The position numbers and the translations under genes were made by a program. Shown in pieces: positions 62,635 to 64,000 of a stretch of 64,000 bases of DNA (positions are counted from its first letter, which is position 1; every line of letters starts with the position of its first letter). The notes below the pieces were generated by a model. The model was not told where the DNA came from and did not search any database. It was given only the letters and a program-made list of their open reading frames with translations. Origin of the DNA: Bacteroidota bacterium (GTDB lineage: Bacteria; Bacteroidota; Bacteroidia; B-17B0; Aurantibacillaceae); contig JAFDXR010000021.1 in the NCBI GenBank assembly GCA_018267825.1, positions 62,001-126,000 of the forward strand. The letters run 5' to 3'.

Positions 62635-64000
62635 CTATCCTTTTGGAAGCTCCACAATCTTAAACTCCGTACGGCGGTTCCTGGCGTGCTCTTCTTCGCT
62701 GCATTCCACACCATTTTTACAATTGTTTAACAATTTGCTTTCACCATAGCCTATGGCCTTCAGCCTGTTTTTATCGATGCCACGCGAGATCATATAATCT
62801 ACAGCAGCTTTGGCTCTCTTTTGTGATAGTTGCAGATTGTACTGGTCTGAACTGCGTGAATCCGTATGGGAGCTGAGTTCTATGGTCAGGTTTGGATTCG
62901 AGTTCAGTACGGTAATCACCTTGTCAAGGATTTTTGTACCACTGGCGTCAATATGCCAATCGCCATAAGCATAATAGAGGTTCTCTATAATGGTGAGGCT
63001 TTCCTGGCGCTGTTTGTTTTTCATTTCGAGCACCTGCAGCCATGGATCATCTACAGTATAATCGCCCAGGGCATCTTTATCGATGGCGAGTAAGTTAAAC
63101 TGGAACCTGCCTTCTCCTCCCCGCTTTATTTCTTTATAAATCCGACCCCGTGCATCAGCCACAAAAATCTTTGTAACATTGGTAAATTTATTTTCAGGAT
63201 CCTCAATAATAAACATGTAATTTTTTGTTGCCACAAGATTTTTAAACTGGAACTTACCGGTAACATCCGTCATGATATTCTGCACTGCAGTCTGCCCGTC
63301 GAGGATCACCACTTTGGCATTGGCCAGCGCTTTGCGGTCCTGATCGTAGATATAGCCATTCAGGGTCATCACCAGGTCATCGTCAACTACCGACAGATCT
63401 TTCAGAGCCTCCTTATCTACACTCAGTAAATTAAACTGAAATTGCCCGCGGGAATCCGAATCTGCTACTTTCACTTCTTTACCGGTTTTATTGGTTAGAA
63501 TAATTTTGGCATCAGCAGGCACTTCACTGTCATCTATATATAGTGTGTAGTTCTGATCGGTTGGTAAGTTTCGGAAAGCAAAGGCACCGAACTCATTGGT
63601 AGTTGTTTCTTCTACCACATCACCATACGCATTTTTAATCATCACTTTTTTATTGGCCAGGGGTTTGCTGGGATTTTCACCAACCAGGAGGTTACCGGCC
63701 AGGCTCAGGTCTTCCTCATCATACAAATCCGGCATACTATTGGGGTCGATAGGCAGGTTTTTGAAAACAAATTTTTGTTTGGTATCCGTGGTGTGCGTTA
63801 CCCGGGCCACTTTATTATTTTTATCGGCCATATAAAAGCGGGCTTTGTTTTTCAACTGTGCATCCGAATCATCAACCTGGGCCATATACGTTTTATCAGC
63901 CTCGAGGTTTTTGAATTCAAAATAACCGGCATCATTTGTTTTGGTAGAATCGATCTTCTGAGAGTTACTATCAAGCAGGTATACCTTCACGTCCTTCGCC
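62635..64000 (-). CDS. OmpA-family protein with repeated CnaB-like modules (5' end outside window)
   Basis: The gene enters from beyond the right edge; at least 454 residues are visible and the frame is open to base 64000, so the signal peptide is missing. Three or more CnaB/carboxypeptidase-regulatory-like beta-sandwich modules recur with the pattern TTNEFGAFAFRNLPTDQNYT and DVTGKFQFKNLVATKNY. They are followed by TIIENLYYAYGDWHID and a complete OmpA peptidoglycan-binding domain (SSHTDSRSSDQYNLQLSQKR, NRRTEFKIV). It is a distant paralogue of the proteins at 38825 and 40023, without thioredoxin-like sequence in the visible part. The next gene downstream, past a terminator, encodes the Ig-repeat protein. 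Confidence 0.82.
   Translation of the reverse strand, partial: AKDVKVYLLDSNSQKIDSTKTNDAGYFEFKNLEADKTYMAQVDDSDAQLKNKARFYMADKNNKVARVTHTTDTKQKFVFKNLPIDPNSMPDLYDEEDLSLAGNLLVGENPSKPLANKKVMIKNAYGDVVEETTTNEFGAFAFRNLPTDQNYTLYIDDSEVPADAKIILTNKTGKEVKVADSDSRGQFQFNLLSVDKEALKDLSVVDDDLVMTLNGYIYDQDRKALANAKVVILDGQTAVQNIMTDVTGKFQFKNLVATKNYMFIIEDPENKFTNVTKIFVADARGRIYKEIKRGGEGRFQFNLLAIDKDALGDYTVDDPWLQVLEMKNKQRQESLTIIENLYYAYGDWHIDASGTKILDKVITVLNSNPNLTIELSSHTDSRSSDQYNLQLSQKRAKAAVDYMISRGIDKNRLKAIGYGESKLLNNCKNGVECSEEEHARNRRTEFKIVELPKG

Overview
The window reads as chromosome of a Bacteroidota bacterium (Flavobacteria/Sphingobacteria/Chitinophaga-like, moderate GC). The evidence is several type IX secretion (T9SS) cargo proteins with C-terminal sorting domains, a T9SS plug homologue, the phylum-typical families DUF4290, DUF1015, GIN/DUF2807 and OmpA fusions, TAnnTTTG -7 promoter boxes, almost no Shine-Dalgarno sequences, and frequent TTG starts. 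I see no rRNA, tRNA, insertion sequence, phage, CRISPR array or origin. Coding density is high, and only 32321-32625 exceeds 300 bases without a gene.

Layout. 1-8.4 kb: a secreted PKD protein, BshB1 of bacillithiol synthesis, an M23/LysM peptidase, IlvE, a TPR-SpoIIE phosphatase and Lon. 8.4-15.3 kb: a small 17-residue-repeat secreted protein, an operon mazG-PAP2-GT39, and an envelope operon of a PagL-like lipid A deacylase, a GIN lipoprotein and the T9SS plug protein. 15.3-26 kb: a membrane GT-like protein, UvrA, a GT4 glycosyltransferase, L31 type B, a beta-helix lipoprotein, an ABC ATPase with no standard start codon at its true N-terminus, a minimal T9SS type B protein, and a LuxC-like acyl-CoA reductase divergent from a ferredoxin. 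27-32.3 kb: serC, a YhcG-like nuclease gene lodged inside the serine operon, serA, DUF1015 and yggS. 32.6-37 kb: a 1249-residue T9SS cargo protein and a HEAT-like protein. 37-44 kb: grpE-dnaJ, then DUF4290-murA-tlpA plus two OmpA proteins with degenerate thioredoxin-like N-termini. 44-52 kb: housekeeping genes (recJ, yebC, rbfA, LolE-like permease, MsbA-like ABC, dtd). 52.3-55.9 kb: a three-gene cassette (secreted ZU5-like protein, ECF sigma factor, membrane protein with a SUMF1-like domain) between dtd and a MazG-like gene. 55.9-64 kb: bacilliredoxin, murB, a GlmU-like protein, a secreted protein with eight Ig-like repeats, and a third OmpA protein cut by the window edge.

How the genes connect. 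Much of the window builds or guards the cell envelope: murA/murB, M23, three OmpA anchors, LPS/lipid A and sugar transfer, the T9SS plug and three sorting-domain cargo proteins. BshB1 and the bacilliredoxin are two parts of one bacillithiol redox system. The best candidates for something undescribed are the ZU5/ECF-sigma/SUMF1 cassette, the thioredoxin-like/OmpA fusions next to a TlpA oxidoreductase, and the cargo-less T9SS type B mini-protein. All functions are inferred from sequence motifs without database searches.
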